A DNA stretch of 41,820 nucleotides from Carnobacterium sp. (GCA_020431645.1 JAGQHW010000002.1:8146-49965); one strand, 5' to 3'; shown: positions 1 to 7,000, counted from the first letter of the stretch. Notes: generated by a model from the sequence alone, not told the origin. A program made the numbers and translations.

Positions 1-40
1 TAAAAAGATGTCCGCCAGTTGTAATCTTTAAACTATCAGG

Positions 41-79
41 CTGTAAAAGTTGAGCTTTAAAAACTTTTACAGTCTTTTT
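41..79 (+). terminator. Rho-independent terminator of an upstream plus-strand gene
   Basis: A perfect 11-bp stem (CTGTAAAAGTT with AACTTTTACAG) and a 10-nt loop are followed by TCTTTTT on the plus strand. It points to a plus-strand gene ending left of the window and converging on the dipeptidase. Confidence 0.75.
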
Positions 80-84
80 CAGTA

Positions 85-129
85 TAAAAAACAACTAGAA
101 ACACAGCTTTGCACTGCATTCATAGTTGT
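85..129 (-). terminator. Terminator of the M19 dipeptidase gene
   Basis: Read on the minus strand, ACAACTA and TAGTTGT close a stem-loop with a partly paired interior, followed directly by a run of T. It lies about 50 nt past the dipeptidase stop and sits back to back with the plus-strand terminator. Confidence 0.65.
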
Positions 130-177
130 CCCACATCCTTACTTTAACTATCTTTTCTGATATGCTTACTTATCCGA

Positions 178-1113
178 CTAGCTAGGTAAGTGATTTAAAA
201 AGTTTTGCGCAGCAAATCCTTCTACTTCTGTTTTTGAAAATATCTCTTCTAAAGCCTTTATTAAATTTTGAACTTGTCCAACATGCGTTAGTTTTTCTAT
301 ATGTGAACTAATCCCATCAAAATCTGAGCCAAATCCAATCGTTTCCATTGCTCCTAATTTTACCAATGCTTCGATATGCTGTACTAAATCATTTATATTA
401 GCCGTCTTTTTACTTTCTTCTTCAATAGTAAAAGGTGGATTAAAAACAATATGAATTGGTGCATTGCGTTCAACCATTGCTTTTATTTGATCATTGTTTA
501 AATTTCTGACATGCCCACATACATCTAAAACGTTTGAATGAGTGGCAATTGGATATTTTGCTACTTTCATGACGTCCCAAAAACTCGTTACACTTAAATG
601 AGAGACATCTGTAAATACTTTTCTATCATTTAATTTCGCTACAATATCATAACCAAAGGTCGTTAATCCACCACCTCTTGGCTCTTGTACTCCGTCTGCT
701 GCTAAGTTAGCTGGATTCCACGTTAAACCAACAGACAAAACACCTAAATCTAATAAATGATCTAATTTGGTTAGATCGTTTCCTATTGCTTCCACACCTT
801 CTAATGTTAAGAAAGAGCCTATTTCACCTTCTTTTAAGTCTTTTATATCCTCCCATTTTTTAATTTGTTTCATTTCAGGATTTTTCCCTAATATATCTTT
901 TTGGTAATACATTACTTGTTCTAAAGCAGCAGCATATTTTTCTTCTACTAAGATAGTTGGTTCAATGAAAATAGCAAAGGCTTGGATTTTAACTTTACCT
1001 TCTTTTAAGCGCGCTAAATTCACACTTAATTCCTTTGATCTTTTAAAATCTAATTCTCCATTTGATTGTTGCAACTTTAATAAAGTATCACAGTGTAAAT
1101 CAATAACATCCAT
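178..1113 (-). CDS. Membrane dipeptidase family (peptidase M19) protein
   Basis: This 311-aa protein belongs to the M19 renal-dipeptidase family, zinc enzymes that cleave dipeptides (some members take D-residue-containing dipeptides). The N-terminal HCDT gives the HxD metal ligands (H7, D9). LEGVEAIG carries the expected bridging glutamate near residue 105, followed by VSHLS and THSN histidines and the SDFDGI aspartate motif near the C-terminus. No signal peptide is visible, so it is probably cytosolic despite the family name. The ATG is preceded by GAAGGAG at good spacing. A promoter (1168-1196) and terminator (85-129) suggest a monocistronic gene. Substrate cannot be told from sequence. Length is typical for short bacterial members. 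Confidence 0.9.
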   Translation of the reverse strand: MDVIDLHCDTLLKLQQSNGELDFKRSKELSVNLARLKEGKVKIQAFAIFIEPTILVEEKYAAALEQVMYYQKDILGKNPEMKQIKKWEDIKDLKEGEIGSFLTLEGVEAIGNDLTKLDHLLDLGVLSVGLTWNPANLAADGVQEPRGGGLTTFGYDIVAKLNDRKVFTDVSHLSVTSFWDVMKVAKYPIATHSNVLDVCGHVRNLNNDQIKAMVERNAPIHIVFNPPFTIEEESKKTANINDLVQHIEALVKLGAMETIGFGSDFDGISSHIEKLTHVGQVQNLIKALEEIFSKTEVEGFAAQNFLNHLPS

Positions 1114-1167
1114 AGTTATTCTCCTTCTTTCTAATTAGTGAGATAGTTAGCCTTATCTATGTTAGCC

Positions 1168-1196
1168 ATCATACGGCATTACAAGATAATGTGCAA
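1168..1196 (-). promoter_or_regulatory. Sigma-A promoter of the dipeptidase gene
   Basis: On the minus strand TTGCAC and TATGAT are separated by exactly 17 bp. The start point would lie about 50 nt before the dipeptidase ATG. Confidence 0.6.
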
Positions 1197-1271
1197 AAAG
1201 AGGCTCTTTAAAATGAGTTTATTTTCTTATGGATTTAAATTGTATTTAAAACGAATATGTAAAAAAAGGCA

Positions 1272-1479
1272 AAAAAAAAGTACTGACAAAAGTCAGTACT
1301 TTTTTCCGATAATAGTTATTTTCATAACTAGGTCCCATGAATTCCACAAAACAGAGGGGTCCAAACACCTACATCTTGTAGTTGTACTAAAAGTACGGTG
1401 TGCCTTATCTAAATTCTAACCACTTGTCGCCGCAGCGAAATGACCGAAGTCACCTGGTTAGAGTCAACTCATCGCATGT
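1272..1479 (-). ncRNA. Candidate stand-alone structured RNA, about 210 nt, family unknown
   Basis: A sigma-A promoter at 1485-1513 and a strong terminator (GTACTGAC/GTCAGTAC stem, 1280-1299, then nine T on the minus strand) frame about 200 nt without a convincing reading frame. Inside I can pair a first three-way junction (1415-1462: an 8-bp TCTAACCA/TGGTTAGA stem enclosing a TGAC-TTCG-GTCA hairpin with the stable cUUCGg loop and a TCGC-TGCG-GCGA hairpin). A second branched element (about 1365-1401) holds hairpins GTACT-TTT-AGTAC and CTACA-AGA-TGTAG. A 7-bp hairpin with a GAAA tetraloop follows (1313-1330). The region is more GC-rich than nearby spacers. It does not look like 6S, tmRNA, SRP or RNase P RNA, nor a T-box. 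It could be an independent regulatory RNA or a known family that I do not recognise. Confidence 0.6.
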
Positions 1480-1484
1480 CAGTA

Positions 1485-1513
1485 ACTATACTATATAATT
1501 ATTTTAAACACAA
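1485..1513 (-). promoter_or_regulatory. Sigma-A promoter driving the structured RNA
   Basis: On the minus strand TTGTGT and TATAGT are separated by exactly 17 bp. The -35 box lies 8 bp past the stop codon of the SGNH esterase gene. No terminator separates that gene from the RNA, so read-through transcripts may also contain it. Confidence 0.6.
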
Positions 1514-1520
1514 GCACTTT

Positions 1521-2174
1521 TTAATTCTTTTTATTTCCTTTATCATTTTCAATTTTTTCTAACCACGATTTAGCTATTAACGCATGACCTGCTAAAGTAG
1601 GATGAACCCCATCTTCTGTTACGGAACCATTTCCCCATTTCATTCCAAAATCTTTAAACTTCTCAGCTAATTCAATGTAATCTGCCTGATATTCTTTTGC
1701 TAATTTACGGATAACTTGTATTCGAGGATTTAATTCAAGTTCAAAAGATTCTTGTTCACTTGAATCTTTTACTACAAACGGTTCAACTAAAACGATTCTT
1801 GCTTTTGTTTCCTGTTTAGCTTTTTCTAACACTAATCGATAAAACAATTCAAATTTATCGATACTTTCTTGAATGCTTAATTTTTCTTTATCTATATTAT
1901 ACCAAACATCATTTATACCCACAAGAATAGAGATAATATCTGGTTGTAATTCAAGACAATCTTCTTTCCAACGACTTGCTAAGTCTGTTACTTTATCGCC
2001 ACTAACCCCTCGATTAAGAAACGTCAATTCAAGTTCTGGGTAACATTCTAATAAATGTGCGGCTATTAATAAAGGATAGCCTTTGCCTAAATCTTTCAAG
2101 TCTTTGCGGTTGCGTCCTACATCTGTAATGCTATCTCCAATAAAAAGGATAGTATCTTTTTCATTTAGCCTCAT
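1521..2174 (-). CDS. SGNH/GDSL-type hydrolase (esterase)
   Basis: This 217-aa protein has the blocks of the SGNH hydrolase family. Block I is FIGDSITD with the nucleophile Ser15, followed by a GxND block (VGINDVW) and the catalytic Asp/His in DGVHPT near residue 190. Such enzymes remove acyl groups, often acetyl, from carbohydrates or lipids. No signal peptide is seen, so it should act in the cytosol. It starts 14 bp after the ROK kinase stop with its own SD (GAAGG), so the pair is an operon. A plausible job is deacetylation of an imported sugar or glycoside before or after phosphorylation. That is inference from context and the substrate is unknown. Confidence 0.88.
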   Translation of the reverse strand: MRLNEKDTILFIGDSITDVGRNRKDLKDLGKGYPLLIAAHLLECYPELELTFLNRGVSGDKVTDLASRWKEDCLELQPDIISILVGINDVWYNIDKEKLSIQESIDKFELFYRLVLEKAKQETKARIVLVEPFVVKDSSEQESFELELNPRIQVIRKLAKEYQADYIELAEKFKDFGMKWGNGSVTEDGVHPTLAGHALIAKSWLEKIENDKGNKKN

Positions 2175-2188
2175 TTTTTCACCTTCTT

Positions 2189-3064
2189 TTACTTTATTTT
2201 TTGTAAATGATGATAAACTGCGCCAATTAAATTTGCATCATTTTTGAAGGTACACGTCTTAATAACAGGTTTAAAAGGTGCTATCGTGACTACTTCCATA
2301 ATTTTATCAAACTCTTCTTCTAATTTTTCAATTAAGTCAAGCTTATTAGAGACCCCACCCCCAATCAAAATAAGTTCAGGATCGTAACTATACTGTAAGT
2401 TAAATAATCCACGAGCTAAATAAGTATAAAAAGTAGAAACTTCTTCTTTTGCTATCAAATCGCCTTGTTCAGCTAGTTCAAAAACTTCTTCTCCTGAAAT
2501 ACTTCCTGGTTCTTTATTTTTTCTTAATGCATATCGTGCTGCCATATTGACGGCTGTTCCTAAATCACTAAACGTTTGATTATCAGTCATCAGCATGAAT
2601 CCAAACTCTCCACCAAATAAATGCTTGCCTTGCTTAATTTCACCATCTACAATCACTGATCCACCGATCCCTGTTCCAACGACTACAAATAAAACATCTT
2701 TGATGCCTTTAGCAGCGCCTTTCCATGTCTCCGCTAGAGCAGCACAATTTGCATCGTTTTCGAACGTTACTGGACACTTTAATTCTTTTTCTAATTCATC
2801 GTAAATAGGAAATCTGTGAATGTAAGGTACTGCACTTGCTCCATCTATCGAACGTTTTTTCTGATTCACTGCTCCAGGAGAACTAAACGCCACACCCTCC
2901 AGCTCAAATTGTTCTTCATAGCGTATTTTAATCTCTTTAAATGCTTGCTTCATTTCACTCCATGTAGCAGGTGTTTTCAAGCTTCCTTTGTGACTTAGTT
3001 TATCCTCTTTCCAGATGCCATACTTAATGGATGTTCCACCTATATCAAACGCTAAAATCGCCAT
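2189..3064 (-). CDS. ROK-family sugar kinase
   Basis: This 291-aa ROK-family kinase has the N-terminal phosphate-binding block AFDIGGTSIKYGIW, a second block VVVGTGIGGS (around residue 130) and the GGG motif LILIGGGVS. ROK kinases phosphorylate glucose, N-acyl sugars or beta-glucosides with ATP. The Cys-rich zinc motif (CxCGxxGCxE) found in many ROK glucokinases and repressors is missing. The matching segment reads GGEFGFMLMTDN instead, as in the zinc-free subgroup that includes beta-glucoside kinase BglK. There is no N-terminal HTH, so it is not a repressor. It is the first gene of an operon with the SGNH esterase. The SD AAGGAGGG lies just before the ATG. Substrate is unproven. Confidence 0.88.
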   Translation of the reverse strand: MAILAFDIGGTSIKYGIWKEDKLSHKGSLKTPATWSEMKQAFKEIKIRYEEQFELEGVAFSSPGAVNQKKRSIDGASAVPYIHRFPIYDELEKELKCPVTFENDANCAALAETWKGAAKGIKDVLFVVVGTGIGGSVIVDGEIKQGKHLFGGEFGFMLMTDNQTFSDLGTAVNMAARYALRKNKEPGSISGEEVFELAEQGDLIAKEEVSTFYTYLARGLFNLQYSYDPELILIGGGVSNKLDLIEKLEEEFDKIMEVVTIAPFKPVIKTCTFKNDANLIGAVYHHLQKIK

Positions 3065-3152
3065 TAAATCCCTCCTTATTTATAAGGATAGGCTACTTTA
3101 TATCAAAAGGCTAGAAGAAGTTAAGCCTTTTCATTTTTTGCTCTTTACAGTC

Positions 3153-3174
3153 TTGCTATACGTTAAAATAGCAA
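3153..3174. promoter_or_regulatory. Inverted repeat in the divergent ROK / orphan-gene spacer
   Basis: TTGCTAT and ATAGCAA form a perfect 7-bp inverted repeat with an 8-nt centre. A second hairpin (AAAAGGCT/AGCCTTTT, 3105-3131) lies nearer the ROK start. Either could be an operator or a leader stem; the sequence does not decide. Confidence 0.35.
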
Positions 3175-3205
3175 ATAGCTCTTTTTTGCCTTATACTAGT
3201 ATTAG

Positions 3206-3222
3206 ACGTTTAGTTTAAACGT
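3206..3222. promoter_or_regulatory. Operator-like palindrome ACGTTTA-GTT-TAAACGT
   Basis: A perfect 7-bp inverted repeat with a 3-bp centre lies 34 bp before the orphan gene start, between two divergently transcribed genes. Size and symmetry suit a dimeric repressor site. No regulator can be assigned. Confidence 0.45.
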
Positions 3223-3255
3223 GGTAGTCAAATTATTAGAGGAGGCTTCACAAAA

Positions 3256-3669
3256 ATGGAAGAAGAAACTGTTTTAAATTTTCTAAAACGACACGGTTTA
3301 GAATCGAAACAGGGGCAATCTATTTTAGCTGAAAAGATACTATCTAAAGAAAATTGGCTTGTTTCTGTTTTTAAAAAGAATAAACAAAAGTCTTATTGTA
3401 TTAATTTTTCAAAGAATGAATTGGTTTTAATTCCTTTAGATGAAAAAACAACTTCTTTAAAAGAAGGTATTTATAACCAAATACCTTTAAGTGAGATAAA
3501 GGAGCTTTATTTTGAAAAACCAGCTGCTGATAATGAGCTAGTTGTTAAATATGAAGATGACTCTAAACCAATAGAACATTATTTTATTCCTCAAGAGAAT
3601 GCTGTATCTCCTTGGCACAGTAGGAATCTAATGCACTTGATGGAAGAAATCGGAACTAAAAATAAATAA
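3256..3669 (+). CDS. Orphan hypothetical protein, 137 aa
   Basis: I do not recognise this protein. It is a soluble, charged 137-aa polypeptide with no signal peptide or membrane segment. The pattern is alpha-beta: an N-terminal helix (about 1-30), then strands around SYCINFSKNELVLIPLD (45-62), a conserved-looking stretch near IPLSEIKELYF (75-86), a strand, and a C-terminal helix (NLMHLMEEIG). The middle is vaguely like small bacterial PH-type barrels, but that is a weak impression. A strong GAGGAGG SD precedes the ATG. The gene is monocistronic, with its own terminator (3673-3714), and is divergent from the ROK operon across a spacer with two inverted repeats. It is one of the few plus-strand genes here. 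Confidence 0.75.
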   Translation: MEEETVLNFLKRHGLESKQGQSILAEKILSKENWLVSVFKKNKQKSYCINFSKNELVLIPLDEKTTSLKEGIYNQIPLSEIKELYFEKPAADNELVVKYEDDSKPIEHYFIPQENAVSPWHSRNLMHLMEEIGTKNK

Positions 3670-3672
3670 ATT

Positions 3673-3714
3673 AAAAAAACGAGTGAGGGAAAATTATTCC
3701 CTACTCGTTTTTTT
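3673..3714. terminator. Bidirectional terminator between the orphan gene and gloA
   Basis: The stem ACGAGTGAGGGA / TCCCTACTCGT, with one internal mismatch, is flanked by A-runs on the left and T-runs on the right. It can stop the plus-strand orphan gene and the minus-strand detoxification operon. Confidence 0.8.
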
Positions 3715-3733
3715 ATCTTTATTGGTTCTAGTC

Positions 3734-4117
3734 TTACTTATTTTGAATAACTTCAATTTTATACCCATCTGGATCTAAAATAAAGAAGTAGTTTGCTGCT
3801 CCATCACTTAGCCCTTTTAAATCCGTTACTTCGCTGCCTGATGCTTTATATTCTTGATGTGTTGCTTTTAAATCATCTACTCCGATAGCAATATGGCCAT
3901 AGCCATTTCCTAATTCATAAGGCGCTACTTGATTATAATTATACGTTAATTCTAACTCATAGCCACCTTTTTCAATAGCTAGATAAACAAGTGTAAACTT
4001 TGAATCTGGATAATCACCCCGTCTAACTTCGTGAAAACCAAGTACATTAGTATAGAAATCCATTGATTTTTCTAAGTCTTTCACCCTTACACACGTGTGC
4101 AACATTGTTTTTGTCAT
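3734..4117 (-). CDS. gloA: Lactoylglutathione lyase (glyoxalase I)
   Basis: This 127-aa single VOC protein matches bacterial GloA. The four metal ligands of the Ni/Co-type enzyme can be placed: His in MLHTCVRV, Glu in YELELTYN, His in YGHIAIGV and Glu in YKIEVIQ at the C-terminus. The DPDGYKIEVI ending is the family hallmark. It isomerises the hemithioacetal of methylglyoxal and a thiol to a lactoyl thioester in the cytosol. The thiol in this host (glutathione or another) is not known. It starts 16 nt after the YaeR-like gene with a strong AAGGAG SD, and is the last gene of a three-gene operon ending at the 3673-3714 terminator. Confidence 0.9.
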   Translation of the reverse strand: MTKTMLHTCVRVKDLEKSMDFYTNVLGFHEVRRGDYPDSKFTLVYLAIEKGGYELELTYNYNQVAPYELGNGYGHIAIGVDDLKATHQEYKASGSEVTDLKGLSDGAANYFFILDPDGYKIEVIQNK

Positions 4118-4132
4118 TTAAAAACTCCTTTT

Positions 4133-4522
4133 TTAGTTAGTCATCATATATAGCTCGATTGGCAAACCATCTGGATCTTTTAAAAATGTGTATGAACCGC
4201 CAGTAAATTCATCTACGCGAATCGATTCTGTTTCGATACCGTTTTGATGTAATTCAGTGACTACCTCACTAAGATTATCTACAGAAAAACAGAGGTGCCT
4301 TAGTCCACGAGCTTCTGGAGTCGTTGAGCGTTCTGGTGGATTTGGAAAGGTAAATAATTCTATTTCGCTCTCTCCAATTTTTAAATCTAACTTATACGAA
4401 TCTCGTTCTTTTCTATAATTTTCTCGAATGATTTTTAGTCCAAGTATTTTTGTATAAAAATATTTAGACTTTTCATAATCCGATGCAATGATAGCTACAT
4501 GATGGATACGATTCAGCTTCAT
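4133..4522 (-). CDS. VOC-family protein, YaeR/SMU1112c-like
   Basis: This 129-aa single-domain vicinal-oxygen-chelate protein starts RIHHVAIIASDYEKSKYFY and ends DPDGLPIELY, as in YaeR/SMU1112c-like proteins. Candidate metal ligands are His in IHHVAI, Glu in SEIELF, His in LRHLCFSV and Glu in LPIELY. Members are often annotated as glyoxalase-like but their reaction is not settled. It lies between the YghZ-type reductase (58 bp upstream) and gloA (overlapping leader, about 15 bp) on the same strand, with a strong GGAGG SD. The context points to handling of reactive aldehydes such as methylglyoxal. Confidence 0.85.
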   Translation of the reverse strand: MKLNRIHHVAIIASDYEKSKYFYTKILGLKIIRENYRKERDSYKLDLKIGESEIELFTFPNPPERSTTPEARGLRHLCFSVDNLSEVVTELHQNGIETESIRVDEFTGGSYTFLKDPDGLPIELYMMTN

Positions 4523-4580
4523 TTTCTTATCCTCCAGCGAAAGAGAACGAATGAATTTTCGCCCCTTACTTACATTTTAA

Positions 4581-5570
4581 TTAAGACCGTAAGATTTTTT
4601 CAATTTCAGCTAATTCTGTTACTGTAAAATCAAGGTTATCTAACGCCTTCACGTTGTCTTCAATTTGACTCACTTTGCTTGCTCCAATTAGGACACTTGT
4701 TACTTTCCCATCTCTTAGAATCCATGAAACAGCCATCTCAGCTAAGGTTTGCCCGCGGCGTTTTGCAATAGTGTTCAAGGCTCTAGATTGATCAATTTTA
4801 GCATGGACTTTTCCTTCATCTAAGAAGATACTGCTCGAACGTCTTGCTCTAGAATCTTCTGGAATACCATCAAGGTAACGGTCTGTTAACATGCCTTGAG
4901 CTAATGGACTGAAAGCAATGGAACCTAATTGATTTTCTTGTAAAACATCTTGTAAGCCATCTTCTATCCAACGATTGTACATGCTGTATGAGGGTTGGTG
5001 AATAATAAACGGTGTCTTAAGGTCTTTAAATATTTTTGTGATTTCTGTTGTTTGTTCAGCAGAATAATTAGAAATCCCGATATACAAAGCTTTACCTTGG
5101 CGAACCATTAAATCTAAAGCTTGAGCTGTCTCTTCAAAAGGAGTATCTGGATCTGGACGGTGAGAATAAAAGATATCTACGTAGTCTAGTCCCATACGAT
5201 TTAAACTTTGATCAATACTAGCTGTCAAATTCTTTTTAGAACCAAATTCGCCATAAGGTCCTGGCCACATATAATAACCTGCCTTACTAGAGATAATCAA
5301 TTCATCACGATAAGGAAGTAAATCTTGTTTAAGAATACGGCCAAAATTTTCTTCCGCACTACCTGCAGGAGGGCCATAATTATTGGCTAAATCAAAATGA
5401 GTGATACCTAAATCAAAAGCACGGTGAACCATTTTACGACTATTTTCAAATAAATCAACGTCTCCAAAATTATGCCACAATCCTAGTGATAGAGCTGGTA
5501 ACTTTAATCCGCTATTGCCTACACGATTATAAATCATTTTTTCATAACGATCTTCTGCTGCTTGATACAT
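4581..5570 (-). CDS. L-glyceraldehyde 3-phosphate reductase-like aldo/keto reductase (YghZ/Gpr type)
   Basis: This NADPH-dependent aldo/keto reductase of the AKR14 (YghZ) type reduces L-glyceraldehyde 3-phosphate and methylglyoxal in E. coli. The near-invariant family stretches LPALSLGLWHNFG, ITHFDLANNYGPP and YVDIFYSHR are all present. The tetrad can be placed as Asp and Tyr in FDLANNYG, Lys in ISSKAGYYMW and His in FYSHRPD. I choose the ATG at 5570 (329 aa) over an in-frame TTG at 5591. The ATG has GGAG seven bases upstream, and its N-terminus (MYQAAEDRYEKM) aligns with the YghZ start. A consensus promoter lies at 5611-5639. It is first in the operon with the YaeR-like gene and gloA. Confidence 0.9.
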   Translation of the reverse strand: MYQAAEDRYEKMIYNRVGNSGLKLPALSLGLWHNFGDVDLFENSRKMVHRAFDLGITHFDLANNYGPPAGSAEENFGRILKQDLLPYRDELIISSKAGYYMWPGPYGEFGSKKNLTASIDQSLNRMGLDYVDIFYSHRPDPDTPFEETAQALDLMVRQGKALYIGISNYSAEQTTEITKIFKDLKTPFIIHQPSYSMYNRWIEDGLQDVLQENQLGSIAFSPLAQGMLTDRYLDGIPEDSRARRSSSIFLDEGKVHAKIDQSRALNTIAKRRGQTLAEMAVSWILRDGKVTSVLIGASKVSQIEDNVKALDNLDFTVTELAEIEKILRS

Positions 5571-5610
5571 TGACTCACTCCACTTCTTCAATTATTTATT
5601 ATACGTTTTT

Positions 5611-5639
5611 ATTATATCGCTTCCATATAGAGATAACAA
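5611..5639 (-). promoter_or_regulatory. Sigma-A promoter of the aldehyde-detoxification operon
   Basis: On the minus strand TTGTTA and a perfect TATAAT are separated by 17 bp. The start would be about 34 nt before the chosen ATG of the reductase. Confidence 0.7.
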
Positions 5640-5662
5640 CCTGTACGAATCGGCCATTTCTT

Positions 5663-5688
5663 ACAGAATAAAAAAGTGTTTATTCTGT
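5663..5688. terminator. Stem-loop between the mgl operon end and the reductase promoter
   Basis: ACAGAATAAA and TTTATTCTGT form a perfect 10-bp stem with a 6-nt loop. It lies about 80 nt past the last mgl-operon gene and just upstream of the reductase promoter. It lacks a T-run on the minus strand, so it may be a weak terminator or an operator. Confidence 0.4.
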
Positions 5689-5770
5689 TTAAGTAAATAC
5701 TGAAATGAAAAGACACCCACTAAATCCACTAAAAACGATAGTTGATTCGTGTGAATGCCTTCTTACCTGA

Positions 5771-5965
5771 TTAACTTAGCAATGCAATACCTAATACAAT
5801 AATCAACGCGGCAACAATTCCAAATATAAATTTATTAATGGAATCTACGCTAACGTCAATTTTTTCATAAAGCGAATCTTTTCCTAGAACTTTTTTTGCA
5901 GTTGCTTGTTCTTCTGTTTGTGATAAATCAACACTTTCTATTTCTTCCAAAACAAGACTCTCCAA
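5771..5965 (-). CDS. Small single-span membrane protein at the end of the mgl operon
   Basis: I do not recognise this 64-aa protein. It has an acidic, Glu-rich N-terminal half (about 1-40) and one C-terminal hydrophobic helix (about 45-63, FIFGIVAALIIVLGIALL), typical of a C-tail-anchored or bitopic small protein. It follows mglC by 15 bp on the same strand, so it is co-transcribed. The start given is a TTG. A second in-frame TTG at 5950 has GGAG nine bases upstream and may be the true start (59 aa). No Cys, His cluster or enzyme motif is seen. It may be a small accessory subunit of the importer, but that is inference from position only. Confidence 0.6.
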   Translation of the reverse strand: MESLVLEEIESVDLSQTEEQATAKKVLGKDSLYEKIDVSVDSINKFIFGIVAALIIVLGIALLS

Positions 5966-5980
5966 TCTGAACCAATAGCC

Positions 5981-7000
5981 TTACTTTTTAACAATGTATT
6001 TACGAACATCAATAGAAACGGCTAAAATAATGATTAGACCTTTGATGATATACTGAAGATAAGGACTAACTCCAACAAATGTTAAACCGTAGTTAATGAA
6101 TTGTAGAATAACCGCTCCCATAATAACACCAGGGATAGTTCCAACTCCTCCAGAGAATGAAACCCCACCAATAACACTTGCTGAGATAGCATCTAAATCA
6201 TAGTTTAATCCAGTGTTACTCGTTGTTGATCCGATACGAGCTGCTTCTAAGAAGCCCGCAATTCCATAAAGTAAACCTGAAATAACAAAGATAATCATGA
6301 TATTTTTAACGATATTTACACCGGATACTTCAGCAGCTTCTGTATTTCCACCGATAGCATACATGTTTTTACCTAATTTAGTTTTATTCCAAACAAACCA
6401 CATAATCACTGAAATAATAGCCGCATAAAAAATAACGTACGGCAATTGAACGGGTCCAATATCGACTGTATTTCGGACTAAATCTGTGTAGCGAACGTCT
6501 AGCGAACCAATTGGTTGTGCTCCATTAGGTGGACGATCGATATAAATTAGCGATAAGCCATAAGCAATCAATTGTGTACCAAGAGTAATAATAAAGGCAT
6601 GAACTTTTAATTTTGCTACACCAAAACCATTAATTGCACCAAACATCATCCCAACTGCAATAGCTGCTAATAACGGCAAAATAAGTGGAAGTGCAGGTAA
6701 ATTTGGGTACATTCTCGAAGCATATGATGTACTTTGTGCTAAGGAAGAAGCTACAACTGCTGTAAGACCTAATATTCGACCAGCTGATAAGTCTGTTCCT
6801 TTTAAAATGATTAACCCAGCAGCACCTAAGGCCATGATGATTCTAGTTGAAGCTTGTCCAAGTATATTTGTGATATTTTGTAGTGAAATGAATGATGGCT
6901 CCATAATAATTACAACCAGTATTAAAGCACCTAATACGATGTATAAAGAATAATTTAGGAGGAAATCATTCAAGGACATTTTCTTTTTTGTGTTCTCCAT
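5981..7000 (-). CDS. mglC: Galactose/methyl-galactoside ABC transporter permease MglC
   Basis: This 339-aa BPD_transp_2-type permease has about nine to ten hydrophobic segments. It has the family's GTDLSAGRILGL motif near the N-terminus and the conserved C-terminal block IGGVSFSGGVGTIPGVIMG. The body matches MglC: AFIITLGTQLIAYGLSLIY, then NMYAIGGNTEAAEVSGVN. It forms the transmembrane channel for sugar imported by MglB and powered by MglA. It lies 56 bp after mglA with an AGAGGTG SD and is followed by a small membrane protein. Length is normal. The exact sugar depends on MglB. Confidence 0.92.
   Translation of the reverse strand: MENTKKKMSLNDFLLNYSLYIVLGALILVVIIMEPSFISLQNITNILGQASTRIIMALGAAGLIILKGTDLSAGRILGLTAVVASSLAQSTSYASRMYPNLPALPLILPLLAAIAVGMMFGAINGFGVAKLKVHAFIITLGTQLIAYGLSLIYIDRPPNGAQPIGSLDVRYTDLVRNTVDIGPVQLPYVIFYAAIISVIMWFVWNKTKLGKNMYAIGGNTEAAEVSGVNIVKNIMIIFVISGLLYGIAGFLEAARIGSTTSNTGLNYDLDAISASVIGGVSFSGGVGTIPGVIMGAVILQFINYGLTFVGVSPYLQYIIKGLIIILAVSIDVRKYIVKK

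Noticed and set aside
1159-1419. Plus-strand 86-codon frame
   Set aside because: It lies on the opposite strand of the dipeptidase promoter, a terminator and the structured RNA. It has no SD and reads like non-coding Lys-rich sequence.
1272-1479. Known housekeeping RNAs (6S, tmRNA, SRP RNA, RNase P, T-box)
   Set aside because: There is no long rod with central bubble, no tRNA-like ends or tag frame, no SRP tetraloop/asymmetric loop motif, no RNase P conserved core, and no T-box sequence or downstream aminoacyl-tRNA gene.
3129-3138. Plus-strand terminator formed by the AAAAGGCT/AGCCTTTT hairpin before the orphan gene
   Set aside because: No plus-strand gene lies upstream that would end there, so it is more likely a leader or operator stem.
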